Both the position numbers and the translations under genes were made by a program. A DNA stretch of 64,000 nt from VRUE01 sp963728835 (lineage in GTDB: Bacteria; Actinomycetota; Thermoleophilia; Solirubrobacterales; 70-9). Positions 13,256-20,992 of the stretch are shown piece after piece (within the stretch, counting starts at the first letter, position 1; the number at the start of each line of letters is the position of its first letter). The notes beneath the pieces were generated by a model that saw nothing but the letters and a program-made list of their open reading frames with translations, made no database searches and was not told where the DNA came from. The stretch lies in the NCBI GenBank assembly GCA_963728835.1, contig CAVSKZ010000001.1, positions 1 through 64,000 of the forward strand. Direction: 5' to 3'.

Positions 13256-13677
13256 TGCTGATGCCGAAGCGGGTCAAGCACCGCAAACAGATGCGCGGCC
13301 GGATGCGCGGCAACACCAAGGGCGGCAGCACGGTCGCCTTCGGCGAGTACGGCCTGAAGTCGCTCGACCGCGGCTGGATCACCAACCGCCAGATCGAGGC
13401 CGCCCGCGTGGCGATGACCCGCAAGATCAAACGTGGCGGCAAGGTCTGGATCAACGTCTTCCCCGACAAGCCCTACACGAAGAAGCCCGCCGAGACCAGG
13501 ATGGGCTCGGGCAAGGGCAACCCCGAGGGCTGGGTCGCCGTGATCAAGCCGGGCAAGGTGATGTTCGAGCTGGCCGGCGTGCCGGAGGAGCTCGCCCGCG
13601 AGGCGCTGCGCCTGGCTGGGCACAAGCTCCCGGTCAGGACCAAGTTCGTCAGGCGCGAGGGGGCCGAAGGACAGTGA
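13255..13677 (+). CDS. rplP: 50S ribosomal protein L16
   Basis: 140-residue L16, begins MLMPKRVKHRKQMRGRMRG; needed for tRNA accommodation at the A site. An in-frame ATG at 13261 is also possible, but MLMPKR is the usual start. Coupled to both neighbours by short overlaps. Confidence 0.97.
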   Translation: MLMPKRVKHRKQMRGRMRGNTKGGSTVAFGEYGLKSLDRGWITNRQIEAARVAMTRKIKRGGKVWINVFPDKPYTKKPAETRMGSGKGNPEGWVAVIKPGKVMFELAGVPEELAREALRLAGHKLPVRTKFVRREGAEGQ

Positions 13678-13886
13678 AGGGGGCCGAGGCGCACGACCTC
13701 AAAGACGACGAGCTGATCGCGAAGCTGCTCGATGCCAAGCAGGAGGCCTTCAACCTGCGCTTCCGGCAGGCGACCGGCGAGCTGGAGAACACCGCGCGGG
13801 TCGGCATGGCCAGGCGCGACATCGCCAGGCTGCTGACGGTGGCGCGGGAGCGGGGGATCGACGTTGAGAAAGAGCTGAAGAGATGA
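13674..13886 (+). CDS. rpmC: 50S ribosomal protein L29
   Basis: 70-residue L29, a two-helix protein near the tunnel exit; conserved KQEAFNLRFRQATGELEN. The GTG start overlaps the rplP stop by 4 nt, and its own stop overlaps rpsQ by 4 nt. Confidence 0.94.
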   Translation: MKGAEAHDLKDDELIAKLLDAKQEAFNLRFRQATGELENTARVGMARRDIARLLTVARERGIDVEKELKR

Positions 13887-14590
13887 CGGACGACGAGCAG
13901 AAAAAAGACGACGCCGTAGACGAGACGCCTCAAGACGAGGCCGCTGAGGCCGCGGGTCCCGACGCGGCCTCGGAGGAGTCTGCGGGCGGGGGCGAGGCCT
14001 CCGTTCTCGACTCCTCCGAGTCCGCGCCACCCGCGGAGGAAGCGGCTGAGGCTGAGGCGGATGAAACGTCCTCCGATGAAGGGGAAGCTGAGGCGGAGCC
14101 TGCTGCGGCTGAGGCGGAGCCTGCTGAGCCGAATCCGGAGGACGAGCTTCCCTGGAAGGAGCGGCGCAGGCTGGAGCGCTCGCGCAGGCCCCATAAAGCT
14201 GGCTCTGCTCTTACGGTTGAGGAAAGAGCTGCGAAGCGGGACGAGGAGCGCAAGCGGAAGGCTGAGGCGCGGCGGAAGGAACGGGCTGCGGCCAAGACGG
14301 GGAGGACCGCTGGTACCGGGACTCCTGTGGCCGAGCGGGACTCTGTGGCTGCCAAGACGCGGCAGGGGATCGTCGTCTCCAGCAAGGGCGAGAAGTCGAT
14401 CACGGTCCGGATCGACATCGCGCGGCGGCACCCGACCTACGAGAAGGTGGTGCGGCGCTCGCGCACGCTGCACGCTCACGATGAGCGCAACGAGGCGGGC
14501 GAGGGCGACACCGTGCGGATCGTCGAGACCCGGCCGCTGTCCAAGACCAAGCGCTGGCGCCTGGTCGAGGTCCTGGAGAAGGCCAAGTGA
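13883..14590 (+). CDS. rpsQ: 30S ribosomal protein S17 with ~155-residue N-terminal extension
   Basis: 235 residues, against about 85 usually. The S17 core starts near residue 157 (AAKTRQGIVVSSKGEKSITV) and is complete to RWRLVEVLEKAK. The extension has two parts: residues 1-95 acidic, rich in Ala, Glu, Asp and Ser, and 96-155 basic, rich in Arg and Lys. ATG at 13883 overlaps the rpmC stop by 4 nt and the frame stays open, so the long form is probably translated; a start near the core has no obvious Shine-Dalgarno. Part of the extension (13951-14035) is a palindromic repeat also found in rpsE and around the Nudix gene. Codons in the extension use more A/T at third positions than the neighbours. 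Confidence 0.93.
   Translation: MTDDEQKKDDAVDETPQDEAAEAAGPDAASEESAGGGEASVLDSSESAPPAEEAAEAEADETSSDEGEAEAEPAAAEAEPAEPNPEDELPWKERRRLERSRRPHKAGSALTVEERAAKRDEERKRKAEARRKERAAAKTGRTAGTGTPVAERDSVAAKTRQGIVVSSKGEKSITVRIDIARRHPTYEKVVRRSRTLHAHDERNEAGEGDTVRIVETRPLSKTKRWRLVEVLEKAK
13951..14035 (+). repeat. CCYGW-bulge palindromic repeat, copy in rpsQ
   Basis: Outer stem CGCGGGT (13951-13957) with ACCCGCG (14029-14035); internal loop CCCGA/CC; inner stem 13963-13980 with 14009-14026, 18 bp with one mismatch; loop 13981-14008 beginning TGCGGGCGGG and ending CCGTTCTC. Same architecture and loop ends as the intergenic copy at 56963-57049. Lies in frame within rpsQ, encoding about residues 24-51 of S17. Confidence 0.8.
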
Positions 14591-14958
14591 TCCAGCAGGA
14601 GTCCCGACTGAAGGTCGCCGACAACTCCGGCGCCCGCGAGATCCTCTGCATCCGCGTAAAGGGCGGTTCGCACCGTCGCTACGCCGGCGTCGGCGACGTG
14701 ATCACGGCGACGGTCAAACAGGCCAGCCCCCAGGGCGGCGTTCGCAAGGGCGAGGTCGTGCAGGCGGTCGTCGTGCGCACGAAGAAGCAGCTCGGCCGGT
14801 CCGACGGCACCTACATCTCCTTCGACGAAAACGCAGCGGTGCTGATCGACCCCGCGAGCAACAACCCGCGCGGGACGCGCATCTTCGGCCCCGTGGCTCG
14901 CGAGCTGCGCGACCGCAACTTCATGAAAATCATCTCGCTGGCGCCGGAGGTGCTTTAG
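14587..14958 (+). CDS. rplN: 50S ribosomal protein L14
   Basis: 123-residue L14, begins MIQQESRLKVADNSGARE, ends IISLAPEVL; forms an intersubunit bridge. GTG start overlapping the rpsQ stop by 4 nt. Confidence 0.97.
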   Translation: MIQQESRLKVADNSGAREILCIRVKGGSHRRYAGVGDVITATVKQASPQGGVRKGEVVQAVVVRTKKQLGRSDGTYISFDENAAVLIDPASNNPRGTRIFGPVARELRDRNFMKIISLAPEVL

Positions 14959-14960
14959 CG

Positions 14961-15296
14961 ATGGCCAAGTCGATGCGGATCCGCAAGGACGACCAGGTGG
15001 TCGTGATCGGCGGCAAGGACGCCGGCAAGACCGGGCGCGTGGTGCGCACCGAACCGAAGAAGGACCGTGTCTACGTCGAGCACCTCAACATGATCAAGCG
15101 CCACGAACGTCCGCGCTCGACCAAAGCCGCGACGAAAGGCCAGGTCGGCGGCATCGTCGAGAAGGAGGGGCCGATCCACGTCTCCAACGTGATGCTGCTC
15201 GACCCCAAGGACAACAAGCCGACGCGCGTCGGCTTGCGCCGCGACAAAGGCGGCAAGCGCGAGCGCTTCGCCAAGCGGAGCGGAGCGTCGTTCTGA
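14961..15296 (+). CDS. rplX: 50S ribosomal protein L24
   Basis: 111-residue L24 with the KOW motif (IRKDDQVVVIGGKDAGKTG). Early 23S rRNA assembly initiator. ATG 2 nt after rplN; stop overlaps rplE by one base. Confidence 0.97.
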   Translation: MAKSMRIRKDDQVVVIGGKDAGKTGRVVRTEPKKDRVYVEHLNMIKRHERPRSTKAATKGQVGGIVEKEGPIHVSNVMLLDPKDNKPTRVGLRRDKGGKRERFAKRSGASF

Positions 15297-16120
15297 TGGA
15301 GGCCACCGCCACACCGCAAAGCCAGGCGGCACCGCCGCCGCGCCTGCGCGAGCGCTACGAGCAGGACGTCCTGCCGGCGCTGACGAGCAAGTTCGCCTAC
15401 GAGACCCCGATGCAGGCCCCGCGCCTGGAGAAGATCACCCTCAACATGGGCCTGGGGGAGGCCAAACAGAACAACAAAGTGCTGGAAGCCGCGCAGGAGC
15501 AGCTGGCGACGATCGCCGGGCAGCAGCCCAGCGTGCGCCGGGCCCGCAAGTCGATCGCTTCCTTCAAGGTGCGCGAGGGAATGCCGGTCGGCCTCTCGGT
15601 GACCCTGCGCCGCGCCCGCATGTGGGAGTTCCTCGACCGGCTCTGCTCGATCGCCGTGCCCCGCATCCGCGACTTCCGCGGCCTCAATCCCCGGTCCTTC
15701 GACGGTCGCGGCAACTACTCGATGGGGGTCAAGGAGCAGCTGATCTTCCCCGAAATCGACTACGACTCGATCGACGAGGTGCGCGGCCTCGACATCACGA
15801 TCACGACCTCGGCCCAGACCGACGAGGAGGCCTTCGAGTTGCTGTTGGGGCTGGGGATGCCCTTCTCCAAGGAGGGCCGCCCCGGGAAGCCCGACGCCGA
15901 CGCGGAGGCGCAGGAAGCCGCCGAGGAGGAGAAGCGCAAGGAGGAGGCCCGCCTGCGGGCCGAGGCCGAGCAGGCCGCTCTCGAGCAGCTGAAGGAAGAG
16001 AACCCCGAGGCTTACGCAAAGCCCGAGGCAGAGCCGGAGGCGGCGGGCGAGGAGCCGGCCGCCGAGGGTGGGGAGGACGCCGAGAAACCGGCCGACGAGG
16101 AGAATCAGGAGAATGGCTAA
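15296..16120 (+). CDS. rplE: 50S ribosomal protein L5 with acidic C-terminal extension
   Basis: 274 residues; the L5 core (5S rRNA binding, ITLNMGLGEAKQNNKVL to the FELLLGLGMPF end near residue 194) is followed by about 80 residues rich in Glu and Ala with a likely coiled coil (EEEKRKEEARLRAEAE) and a disordered acidic end. The usual length is about 180. The tail has no palindromic repeat, unlike those of S17 and S5. Stop lies 6 nt inside rpsZ, so the whole tail is translated. Confidence 0.95.
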   Translation: MEATATPQSQAAPPPRLRERYEQDVLPALTSKFAYETPMQAPRLEKITLNMGLGEAKQNNKVLEAAQEQLATIAGQQPSVRRARKSIASFKVREGMPVGLSVTLRRARMWEFLDRLCSIAVPRIRDFRGLNPRSFDGRGNYSMGVKEQLIFPEIDYDSIDEVRGLDITITTSAQTDEEAFELLLGLGMPFSKEGRPGKPDADAEAQEAAEEEKRKEEARLRAEAEQAALEQLKEENPEAYAKPEAEPEAAGEEPAAEGGEDAEKPADEENQENG

Positions 16121-16298
16121 GACTTCGCTGAAGGTGAAGCAGGGCCGCAAGGCCAAGTTCAAGTCCCGCGAATACAACCGCTGCCGTCGCTGTGGCCGGC
16201 CGCGCGCCTTCTACCGCAAATTCGGCCTCTGCCGGATCTGCCTGCGTGAGGCGGCGCACGAGGGCCACATCCCCGGCATGACCAAGTCCAGCTGGTAG
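16113..16298 (+). CDS. rpsZ: 30S ribosomal protein S14, zinc-binding short form
   Basis: 61-residue zinc-type S14 with CRRCGRPRAFYRKFGLCRIC (two CxxC pairs). ATG at 16113 lies inside the rplE end; MAKTSLKVKQ is the usual start. Many actinobacteria keep this zinc form in the spc operon and a zinc-free paralogue elsewhere. Confidence 0.96.
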   Translation: MAKTSLKVKQGRKAKFKSREYNRCRRCGRPRAFYRKFGLCRICLREAAHEGHIPGMTKSSW

Positions 16299-16316
16299 AG
16301 CCACGAGAACAGAATC

Positions 16317-16712
16317 ATGCTGACCGACCCGATAGCCGACTACCTGACCCGAATCCGGAACGCCCTTGGCTCCGGCCACGACGAGGTGGAGATTCCCGCC
16401 TCGCGCCTGAAGGTGGAGATGTCGCGGATCCTCAAGGAGCAGGGCTACATCCTCGACTTCGCCAAACAGCCGGCAACGGTCGGCGAGGAGATCAAGATCC
16501 GCCTCAAGTACACCGAGGACCGTCGTCCGGTGATCATGGGCCTGGAGCGCGTCTCGCGGCCGGGGCGCCGTCGCTACGTCGACCACACCCAGGTCCCCCG
16601 GGTGCACGGCGGCACCGGCACCGCGATCGTCAGCACCTCGGTCGGCGTGATGACCGGACACGAGGCGAAGGCAAAGGGCGTCGGCGGCGAGGTCGTCGCC
16701 TACGTCTGGTGA
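16317..16712 (+). CDS. rpsH: 30S ribosomal protein S8
   Basis: 131-residue S8, begins MLTDPIADYLTRIRNA; conserved end GTAIVSTSVGVMTGHEA. Central 16S rRNA binder and, in enterobacteria, spc operon repressor; no repressor site was recognised here. Confidence 0.97.
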   Translation: MLTDPIADYLTRIRNALGSGHDEVEIPASRLKVEMSRILKEQGYILDFAKQPATVGEEIKIRLKYTEDRRPVIMGLERVSRPGRRRYVDHTQVPRVHGGTGTAIVSTSVGVMTGHEAKAKGVGGEVVAYVW

Positions 16713-16722
16713 GCAAGATCTG

Positions 16723-17256
16723 ATGAGCCGAATCGGAAGAAAGCCCATTCCCGTGCCCGACGCCGTCACCGTCGAGGTCGCCCCCGGCCGCATCGCGGTC
16801 AAGGGCCCGAAGGGCGAGCTGGCCCAGGCCCTCTCGGCCGACATGAAGGTCGAGCAGGCCGACGGCGTCGTCACGGTCGAGCGACCGACCAATCGTGGCG
16901 AGCACCGAGCCCTGCACGGGCTCACGCGCAGCCTGATCGCCAACATGGTGGAGGGCGTCACCGAGGGCTTCGAGAAACGCCTGGAGATCCAGGGCGTCGG
17001 CTACCGAGCTCAGCTCAAGGGCAAGAACCTGGAGATGGCGCTCGGGTACTCCCACCCGGTCTCGATCGAGGCGCCGGAGGGGATCGAGTTCGAGGTGCCC
17101 CAGCCGACCGAGGTCATAGTGCGTGGGATCGACAAGCAGCTCGTCGGGCAGACCGCCGCCGACATCCGCAAGCGCCGCCCGCCGGAGCCCTACAAGGGCA
17201 AGGGAGTCCGCTACCGGGGCGAGCACGTCGCCCGCAAGGTGGGCAAGCGCGCATGA
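16723..17256 (+). CDS. rplF: 50S ribosomal protein L6
   Basis: 177-residue L6, begins MSRIGRKPIPVPDAV, with the signature PEPYKGKGVRYRGE near the C-terminus. Stop overlaps rplR by 4 nt. Confidence 0.97.
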   Translation: MSRIGRKPIPVPDAVTVEVAPGRIAVKGPKGELAQALSADMKVEQADGVVTVERPTNRGEHRALHGLTRSLIANMVEGVTEGFEKRLEIQGVGYRAQLKGKNLEMALGYSHPVSIEAPEGIEFEVPQPTEVIVRGIDKQLVGQTAADIRKRRPPEPYKGKGVRYRGEHVARKVGKRA

Positions 17257-17606
17257 CGGTTCTCACCACCAGACAGCGCCGGCTGCGCCGTCGCCGCCGT
17301 GTGCGCGCCAGGGTCACGGGTACGGCCGAGCGGCCGCGCCTGTCCGTCTACCGGTCGAATCGCGGCGTCTTCGCTCAGCTGATCGACGACGGCAAGGGCC
17401 ACACGGTCGCCGCCGTCAACTGGATCGAGCCCGAGCTGCGCAAGCTCAGCGCCGGCGAGCAGGCCAAGCGGGCCGGCGAGTTGCTGGCCGAGCGTGCCAA
17501 GACGGCCGGGGTCGAGTCCTGCGTCTTCGACCGCGGCGGCTACCAGTACCACGGGCGGGTCAAGGCACTTGCCGAAGGAGCACGAGAGGGAGGCCTGGTC
17601 TTCTAG
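17253..17606 (+). CDS. rplR: 50S ribosomal protein L18
   Basis: 117-residue 5S rRNA-binding L18; Arg-rich N-terminus RRLRRRRRVRARV, then RPRLSVYRSNRGVFAQLIDD, end GYQYHGRVKALAEGAREGGL. Coupled to rplF by ATGA. Confidence 0.96.
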   Translation: MTVLTTRQRRLRRRRRVRARVTGTAERPRLSVYRSNRGVFAQLIDDGKGHTVAAVNWIEPELRKLSAGEQAKRAGELLAERAKTAGVESCVFDRGGYQYHGRVKALAEGAREGGLVF

Positions 17607-17635
17607 CGCTCGTTCGCTACCTTGGACCGCTCGCC

Positions 17636-18358
17636 ATGAAGGGAATGGACACAACCAACGTCGAGACGGTGAGCCCGCGCGGGCTCGACCTGCAGGAGCG
17701 CGTGATCGAGATCAACCGCGTCGCCAAGGTGGTCAAGGGCGGCCGTCGCTTCTCCTTCACCGCGCTGGTCGCCGTCGGTGACGAAGAGGGCGTGGTCGGG
17801 ATCGGCTACGGCAAGGCTCGCGAGGTGCCGCTGGCGATCCAGAAGGGCGTCGAGAACGCCCGCAAGGACTTGATTCGCATCCCCAAATACGGGCAGACGA
17901 TCACCCACAAGATCATCGGTCGCTACGGCGCCGGCCACGTCGTCCTGCGGCCGGCCAGTCCCGGTACCGGCGTGATCGCCGGCGGCGGGGTGCGGGCGGT
18001 GCTCGAGCTGGGCGGGGTGAAGGACGTGCTTACGAAGAGCATCGGGACTCAGAACCCCATAAACCTCGTCAAGGCGACTATGGACGGGCTGATTCGTCTG
18101 CGGAGGCCTGAGGAGGTTGCTGAGCTTCGTGGGTTGACCGTGGCTCAGGTTTTGGGTGTGCAGAAGAGCAATGGTGCTTCGGCTGAGATTTCAGAGTCGC
18201 CGGCGGGTCCTGTCGCTGCAGGGGACCCACCACCCCCTCCGGTCGCTAAAGCGTCCTCGGGGGCGGTTCCCCCTACAGCGCCACCCGCGGAAGAGGCGGC
18301 TGAGGCTGCCGAGGCGCCCAAAGCTGAGGAGACTCCGGCTGCTGAGGAGTCCTCGTGA
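17636..18358 (+). CDS. rpsE: 30S ribosomal protein S5 with C-terminal extension
   Basis: 240 residues against about 165-200 usually. The core (ERVIEINRVAKVVKGGRRFS through LRGLTVAQVLG, near residue 178) is followed by about 62 residues rich in Pro, Ala and Glu. Start set at ATG 17636; an ATG at 17645 is also in frame and neither has a clear Shine-Dalgarno. The extension contains a palindromic repeat (18203-18288), and its end APPAEEAAEA is also found in the S17 extension. From about 18110 the DNA has more T at third positions than upstream, continuing into rpmD. rpmD overlaps the stop by 4 nt. Confidence 0.95.
   Translation: MKGMDTTNVETVSPRGLDLQERVIEINRVAKVVKGGRRFSFTALVAVGDEEGVVGIGYGKAREVPLAIQKGVENARKDLIRIPKYGQTITHKIIGRYGAGHVVLRPASPGTGVIAGGGVRAVLELGGVKDVLTKSIGTQNPINLVKATMDGLIRLRRPEEVAELRGLTVAQVLGVQKSNGASAEISESPAGPVAAGDPPPPPVAKASSGAVPPTAPPAEEAAEAAEAPKAEETPAAEESS
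18203..18288 (+). repeat. CCTGT-bulge palindromic repeat, copy in rpsE
   Basis: Outer stem GCGGGT (18203-18208) with ACCCGC (18283-18288); internal loop CCTGT/CC; inner stem from CGCTGCAGGGG (18214-18224) pairing with CCCCCTACAGCG up to 18280, with one C-A mismatch and one bulge; loop end AGCGTCC-TCGG resembles the intergenic copy. In frame within the S5 tail. It is more divergent than the other three copies. Confidence 0.7.
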
Positions 18359-18534
18359 GCGGGGTCAAGATCAAGCAGGTTCGGTCGGCTAACGGGTCCA
18401 ACCCCAGCCAGAAAGCGACGCTCAAGGCGCTTGGGCTTGGGCGGATCGGGAAGGCTGTGGAGCGGAAGGGCAGTCCTCAATTGGAGGGGCAGCTTCGGGT
18501 TGTCTCTCACTTGGTTGAGGTGAACGATGGCTGA
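18355..18534 (+). CDS. rpmD: 50S ribosomal protein L30
   Basis: 59-residue L30: VKIKQVRSANGSNPSQKATL, then LKALGLGRIGKAVERKGSP and the end LRVVSHLVEV. GTG start inside the rpsE stop; its stop lies 8 nt inside rplO. Confidence 0.95.
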   Translation: MSGVKIKQVRSANGSNPSQKATLKALGLGRIGKAVERKGSPQLEGQLRVVSHLVEVNDG

Positions 18535-19024
18535 GACTCCGAGGTCCGAGGAGATTGGGCTGCATAACTTGAAGCCGAAGCCTGGGTCGCGGCGGCCGCG
18601 GAAGCGGTTGGGGCGCGGCGAGGGCTCGGGGCTGGGCAAGACCTCCGGCAGGGGGCACAAAGGCGCGGGGTCGCGCTCGGGGTCCAAGCGCAAGGCCAAC
18701 TACGAGGGCGGCCAGAACCCGATCCACATGCGGATGCGAAAGCTCCGCGGCCCGCACAAAAAGCAGTCGATGCCCTTCGAGAACTTCAGGACGAAGTCCC
18801 AGGCGGTCAACCTCGCCGACCTCGAGGAGCGCTTCGAGGCCGACGCCGAGGTGACCCCTGAGACTCTCAAGGAGAAGGGGCTCGCCAAGCGCTCGGACCC
18901 GGTGAAGATCCTCGCTCGCGGCGAGATCTCGAAGAAGCTGACGGTGCGGGCGCACGGCTTCAGCGCTGCGGCGAAGGAGAAGATAGAAGCGGCAGGCGGT
19001 TCCTGCCACACTCTGGAGCCGTAA
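18527..19024 (+). CDS. rplO: 50S ribosomal protein L15
   Basis: 165-residue L15: LHNLKPKPGSRRPRKRLGRG and GSGLGKTSGRGHKGAGSRSG, then the C-terminal domain. Assembly protein of the 50S. TAATG overlap with secY. Confidence 0.97.
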   Translation: MAETPRSEEIGLHNLKPKPGSRRPRKRLGRGEGSGLGKTSGRGHKGAGSRSGSKRKANYEGGQNPIHMRMRKLRGPHKKQSMPFENFRTKSQAVNLADLEERFEADAEVTPETLKEKGLAKRSDPVKILARGEISKKLTVRAHGFSAAAKEKIEAAGGSCHTLEP

Positions 19025-20298
19025 TGCTCCAAACTATTGCGAACGCATTCAGCGTCGCCGAGATTCGCAAGAAGCTCGCCTTCACCGCGGCGATGCTGCT
19101 GCTCTACCGGCTCGGCTCCTACATTCCCGCTCCCGGCGTCGACCTCGAGGCCGTGAAGGAACTGGAGAGCAATTTCGCTGGCGGCGGCATCCTCGGCTTC
19201 CTGGACACCTTCTCGGGCGGAAGCCTCTCGCGACTCTCGCTCTTCGCGCTGGGGATCATGCCCTACATCACGGCGTCGATCATCCTGCAGCTGCTCACCG
19301 TCGTCGTGCCGTCGCTGGAGAAGCTGCAGAAAGAAGGCGAGGTCGGCCAGCAGAAAATCACCCAGTACACGCGCTACCTGACGGTCGGCCTGGCGTTCGG
19401 CCAGTCCTTCGGCTACGTCTACCTCTTCCGCTCGTTCGGCCAGCAGGCCGGCAACGACAACGCGATCGCCAGCCTTGCCGGCCCCAAGGTCCTGCTGATC
19501 GTGATCGCGCTCACGGCCGGCTGCACGCTGCTGATGTGGTTCGGCGAGCTGATCACCCAGCGCGGCATCGGCAACGGCATCTCGCTGATGATCTTCGCCT
19601 CGATCGTCTCCGGGCTGCCGCAGGGCCTGAGCGCCTGGTGGAACAACCCCGACCAGGTCTTCGTCGTGATGATGCCCTTCCTCGCGCTCGCGGTGGTCGT
19701 CGCGATCGTCTTCGTCCAGGAGGGCCAGCGGCGCATCCCCGTCCAGTACGCGAAACGGGTCGTCGGCCGCAAAATGACCTCCGGCGGCTCCACCTACCTG
19801 CCGCTGCGGGTCAACATGGCCGGCGTCATCCCGGTGATCTTCGCGGCCTCGATCATGGCCTTCCCGCCGACCATCGGCCAGATGCTGAACACGCCCGCCG
19901 CCCTCGACTTCGCCGCCTTCTTCAGCCCCGAGAGCTGGGCCTACGTCGTCGGCGAGGTCTTCTTCATCATCATCTTCACCTACTTCTACACGGCGGTCAC
20001 GTTCAATCCGGTCGACCAGGCCGACAACCTGAAGAAATACGGCGGTTTCATCCCCGGCGTGCGCCCGGGCAGGCCGACCGCCGAGTACCTCGACCGCATC
20101 CTCTCGCGGCTGACCTTCCCCGGCGCGCTCTACCTGGGTGCGGTGGCGGCGCTGCCGACGATCCTGCTCAGCCAGACCGCAGCAAACTTCGCCTTCGGCG
20201 GCACCTCGATCCTGATCGTGGTCGGCGTCGCGCTGGAAACGGTGAAACAGCTCGAGGCGCAGCTGATGATGCGCAACTACGAGGGCTTCCTCAAATAG
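19024..20298 (+). CDS. secY: Protein translocase subunit SecY
   Basis: 424-residue integral membrane channel of the Sec translocon, ten hydrophobic spans by eye. Conserved FALGIMPYITASIILQLL in the second span, ITQRGIGNGISLMIFASI and the cytoplasmic GFIPGVRPGRPTAEYLDRI. It exports the many signal-peptide proteins in this window. Placed after rplO as in most bacteria; adk follows after 10 nt. Confidence 0.98.
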   Translation: MLQTIANAFSVAEIRKKLAFTAAMLLLYRLGSYIPAPGVDLEAVKELESNFAGGGILGFLDTFSGGSLSRLSLFALGIMPYITASIILQLLTVVVPSLEKLQKEGEVGQQKITQYTRYLTVGLAFGQSFGYVYLFRSFGQQAGNDNAIASLAGPKVLLIVIALTAGCTLLMWFGELITQRGIGNGISLMIFASIVSGLPQGLSAWWNNPDQVFVVMMPFLALAVVVAIVFVQEGQRRIPVQYAKRVVGRKMTSGGSTYLPLRVNMAGVIPVIFAASIMAFPPTIGQMLNTPAALDFAAFFSPESWAYVVGEVFFIIIFTYFYTAVTFNPVDQADNLKKYGGFIPGVRPGRPTAEYLDRILSRLTFPGALYLGAVAALPTILLSQTAANFAFGGTSILIVVGVALETVKQLEAQLMMRNYEGFLK

Positions 20299-20308
20299 GC
20301 TTCGGACA

Positions 20309-20989
20309 ATGTCCGAGCTGAACCTAGTCCTCCTTGGCCCACCGGGGTCCGGGAAGGGAACGCAGGGGGAGCGGCTGCAGGCGGACCTGGAGCTTCCATA
20401 CTGGGCGACGGGAGACATCCTGCGCGCGGCGGTGCGCGAGGGCACCAAGCTGGGCCGGGCGGCGAAGGAGTACATGGACCGCGGCGACCTGGTTCCCGAC
20501 GAGGTGATCGTCGGCATGATCGGCGAGCGGATCGACTCCAGTGAGGCCGCCGACGGCTTCATCCTCGACGGCTTTCCGCGTACGGCGCCCCAGGCCGAGG
20601 CGCTGGCGGAGAAGCTCGCGGAGCTTGGCCGGGAGCTGACCGCGGTGCTGCTGATCGACGTCAGCGACGAGGAGGTCATGCGCAGGCTGGGAGGGCGCCG
20701 GACCTGCGTCGAGGGCGGCCACGTCTTCCACGTCGACTTCAACCCGCCCCGGCAGGACGGCGTCTGCGACATTGACGGCTCCGAGCTCGTCGTCCGCGAC
20801 GACGACAAGCCCGAGGTGATCCGCCACCGGCTCGAGCAGTACCACGCCAAGACGGAACCGCTGATCGAGCACTACGACACCCGCAGCCTGCTGCGGCGGA
20901 TCGACGGCGCCGAGTCTCCCGATGCCGTCGCCGACGAGATCAGCCGGACCTTGGCGACCCTGCGCCTCGAGGCCGACGAGGCCATCTGA
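20309..20989 (+). CDS. adk: Adenylate kinase, long form with atypical lid
   Basis: 226 residues. Interconverts ATP+AMP and 2 ADP. P-loop GPPGSGKGT, AMP site GFPRTAPQAEAL, long lid. In Gram-positive enzymes the lid holds Zn2+ on CxxC...CxxC/D; here it reads RRTCVEGGHVFH...GVCDIDG, so only two Cys remain, with His and Asp as possible ligands. Whether it still binds zinc is unknown. ATG start; good synteny secY-adk-map. Confidence 0.97.
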   Translation: MSELNLVLLGPPGSGKGTQGERLQADLELPYWATGDILRAAVREGTKLGRAAKEYMDRGDLVPDEVIVGMIGERIDSSEAADGFILDGFPRTAPQAEALAEKLAELGRELTAVLLIDVSDEEVMRRLGGRRTCVEGGHVFHVDFNPPRQDGVCDIDGSELVVRDDDKPEVIRHRLEQYHAKTEPLIEHYDTRSLLRRIDGAESPDAVADEISRTLATLRLEADEAI

Positions 20990-20992
20990 CCC

